Source of the DNA: JBKEDH01 sp047975295 | Lineage (GTDB): Bacteria > Bacteroidota > Bacteroidia > Flavobacteriales > Flavobacteriaceae | Direction: 5' to 3' | DNA: 7,216 nt | Assembly (NCBI GenBank): GCA_047975295.1 | Contig: JBKEDH010000182.1 | Span: forward strand, 1 to 7,216 | In this document: one piece after another, positions 6,136-7,216 of the stretch | Position numbering within the stretch: the stretch's first letter is position 1 | Layout: every line of letters starts with the position of its first letter | Notes under the pieces: model-generated | Databases searched by the model: none | Seen by the model: the letters and a program-made list of their open reading frames with translations, nothing else | Told to the model about the DNA's origin: nothing | Translations under genes and position numbers: made by a program

Positions 6136-7167
6136 TTGACTGCCAAACCTTCATATAAAATTCCGTTTATACTATTACTGCTTGTATTGCTTCTATGTTT
6201 TTTTATGAATATTAGTTTGGGCTCGGTTTTTATTCCCATAAATGAAGTTTTCCGCTCCTTGCTAAGTATTTCCACAAACGAAGAAACATGGCAACATATT
6301 ATTTTAAATTACCGTTTGCCCAAAGCCATTACTGCCATTTTGGTAGGTTCGGGGCTGGGTATTTCAGGATTGCTTATGCAAACGTTATTCCGAAATCCAT
6401 TGGCAGGTCCCTTTGTTTTGGGTATTAGCTCGGGTGCCAGTCTGGGTGTTGCCGTTTTAATTATGGGAGCAGGGCTTTTTAGCGGTATTTTTGCCAATGT
6501 TTTAATGAGCAAGTGGAGTGTCGTTATAGCTGCAAGTAGTGGTGGTTTTTTGGTTTTATTGGCGGTTTTTGCAACTTCAATAAAAGTAAGAGACACCATG
6601 GCTATATTAATTATTGGACTTATGTTTTCCAGTTTAACAGCGGCGGTTGTCAATATTTTGTCGTATTTCAGTTCGGCTCAACAATTACAACAATACGTTT
6701 TTTGGGGGTTTGGCAGTTTAGGGAGTTTATCATGGCAGGAACTTATGGTTTTCTTTAGTGTTTATGCCTTAGGAATTGTTTTAAGCTTACTGTCCGTTAA
6801 AGCCTTAAACTCTTTGCTGTTGGGCGAAAATTACGCCAAAAGCTTAGGACTTGACATAAAAAAGAGCAGATTGGTTTTAATTATAGCAACCAGTTTATTG
6901 GCAGGAACCATAACTGCTTTTGCCGGTCCTATAGCTTTTATTGGCTTGGCCGTTCCGCATTTAACGCGACAAATTTTCAATACATCGAACCATAAAATAT
7001 TATTGCCCGCCGTATTTTTGTTAGGAGCAATAATCATGCTGATTTGCGACAGCATAGCACAAGTGCCCAATAGCGATTACACACTCCCCATTAACGCCAT
7101 AACTTCGTTAATTGGAGCCCCTGTTGTAATTTGGCTTTTAGTTAGAAAAAGGAAAATGATATTTTGA
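6136..7167 (+). CDS. btuC: Vitamin B12 ABC transporter permease (BtuC/FecCD family)
   Basis: Inner-membrane permease of 343 residues, expected to act as a dimer with an ATPase and to receive cobalamin from the BtuF-like protein. The family motifs are in order. LPKAITAILVGSGLGISGLL (61-80) runs into MQTLFRNPLAGPFVLGISSG (81-100). GPIAFIGLAVPHLTR (264-278) is the loop that contacts the ATPase. LPINAITSLIGAPVVIWLL (317-335) lies in the last helix. About ten hydrophobic segments fit the usual topology. No ATG lies before the first membrane helix. I prefer the TTG at 6136, two bases after the btuF stop, giving MTAKPSYKIPFILLLL and a length usual for the family. A TTG at 6076 would add 20 residues translated over the end of btuF and is the alternative. 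No ATPase gene follows within the window. Heme or siderophore permeases share this family; B12 is inferred from context. Confidence 0.85.
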   Translation: MTAKPSYKIPFILLLLVLLLCFFMNISLGSVFIPINEVFRSLLSISTNEETWQHIILNYRLPKAITAILVGSGLGISGLLMQTLFRNPLAGPFVLGISSGASLGVAVLIMGAGLFSGIFANVLMSKWSVVIAASSGGFLVLLAVFATSIKVRDTMAILIIGLMFSSLTAAVVNILSYFSSAQQLQQYVFWGFGSLGSLSWQELMVFFSVYALGIVLSLLSVKALNSLLLGENYAKSLGLDIKKSRLVLIIATSLLAGTITAFAGPIAFIGLAVPHLTRQIFNTSNHKILLPAVFLLGAIIMLICDSIAQVPNSDYTLPINAITSLIGAPVVIWLLVRKRKMIF

Positions 7168-7193
7168 TTGATGTGGATATGTAATGAGTCAAC

Positions 7194-7205
7194 TACCTCG
7201 AGGTA
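7194..7205. repeat. 12-base perfect palindrome in a G+C-richer edge segment
   Basis: TACCTCGAGGTA reads the same on both strands and sits 26 bases after the btuC stop, followed by GC-rich AAGCCCGAGAGG up to the window end. The composition differs from the surrounding AT-rich DNA. It may be the edge of an interspersed repeat or of the next element. The 49 bases after btuC contain a short ATG frame (from 7184) but nothing I recognise as a gene, and no terminator with a T-run. Confidence 0.35.
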
Positions 7206-7216
7206 AGCCCGAGAGG

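Noticed and set aside
6309..6653. A 114-codon open frame antisense to btuC
   Set aside because: It lies wholly within the permease gene and reads as low-complexity Thr/Ala/Pro/Lys sequence reflecting the complement of membrane-helix codons.
4991..7167. Iron-siderophore or heme uptake as the role of the binding protein and permease
   Set aside because: The families are shared, so it cannot be excluded from the proteins alone, but the adjacent cobalamin riboswitch and the BtuB/BtuG-like pair favour vitamin B12.

Overview
The window is AT-rich and reads as chromosomal DNA of a Bacteroidota bacterium, most likely of the Flavobacteriaceae. Three things point there. Bacteroidota-type -7 promoter elements (TAnnTTTG) lie at suitable distances upstream of three genes. 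There are no clear Shine-Dalgarno sequences, and TTG starts are used. One lipoprotein carries the Cys-Lys-Asp-Asp surface-export signal known from Flavobacteria. All protein families present are typical of that group.

Layout. Positions 1-1488 (minus strand) hold purB, the purine enzyme adenylosuccinate lyase, followed 12 bases downstream by the start of a small membrane protein cut by the window edge. Positions 1489-1736 are an intergenic region with the purB promoter and a rho-independent terminator that closes the next minus-strand unit. Positions 1737-4619 (minus strand) hold a two-gene operon: a TonB-dependent outer-membrane receptor of the BtuB type, then, 3 bases later, a surface lipoprotein predicted to be a beta-propeller, resembling BtuG/DUF5074. 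Its leader, about 4665-4904, is a clear cobalamin (vitamin B12) riboswitch with a complete B12 box. On the opposite strand, from 4991, a second unit runs rightwards: a periplasmic binding lipoprotein (BtuF-like) and a BtuCD/FecCD-type permease (BtuC-like) that ends at 7167. The last 49 bases hold a 12-base perfect palindrome and no recognisable gene; an ATPase (btuD) is not seen before the edge.

How it works together. The central 5.4 kb is a divergent vitamin B12 uptake locus. The predicted BtuG-like lipoprotein captures corrinoid on the cell surface, BtuB takes it across the outer membrane with TonB energy, BtuF binds it in the periplasm, and BtuC carries it across the inner membrane with an ATPase encoded elsewhere. 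The riboswitch lies only in the transcript of the outer-membrane pair. The btuF-btuC transcript appears to start from its own promoter with a very short leader, so it would not be under the same RNA switch. I do not see an undescribed defence, mobile or RNA system; the points worth a second look concern the regulation and architecture of this B12 locus.
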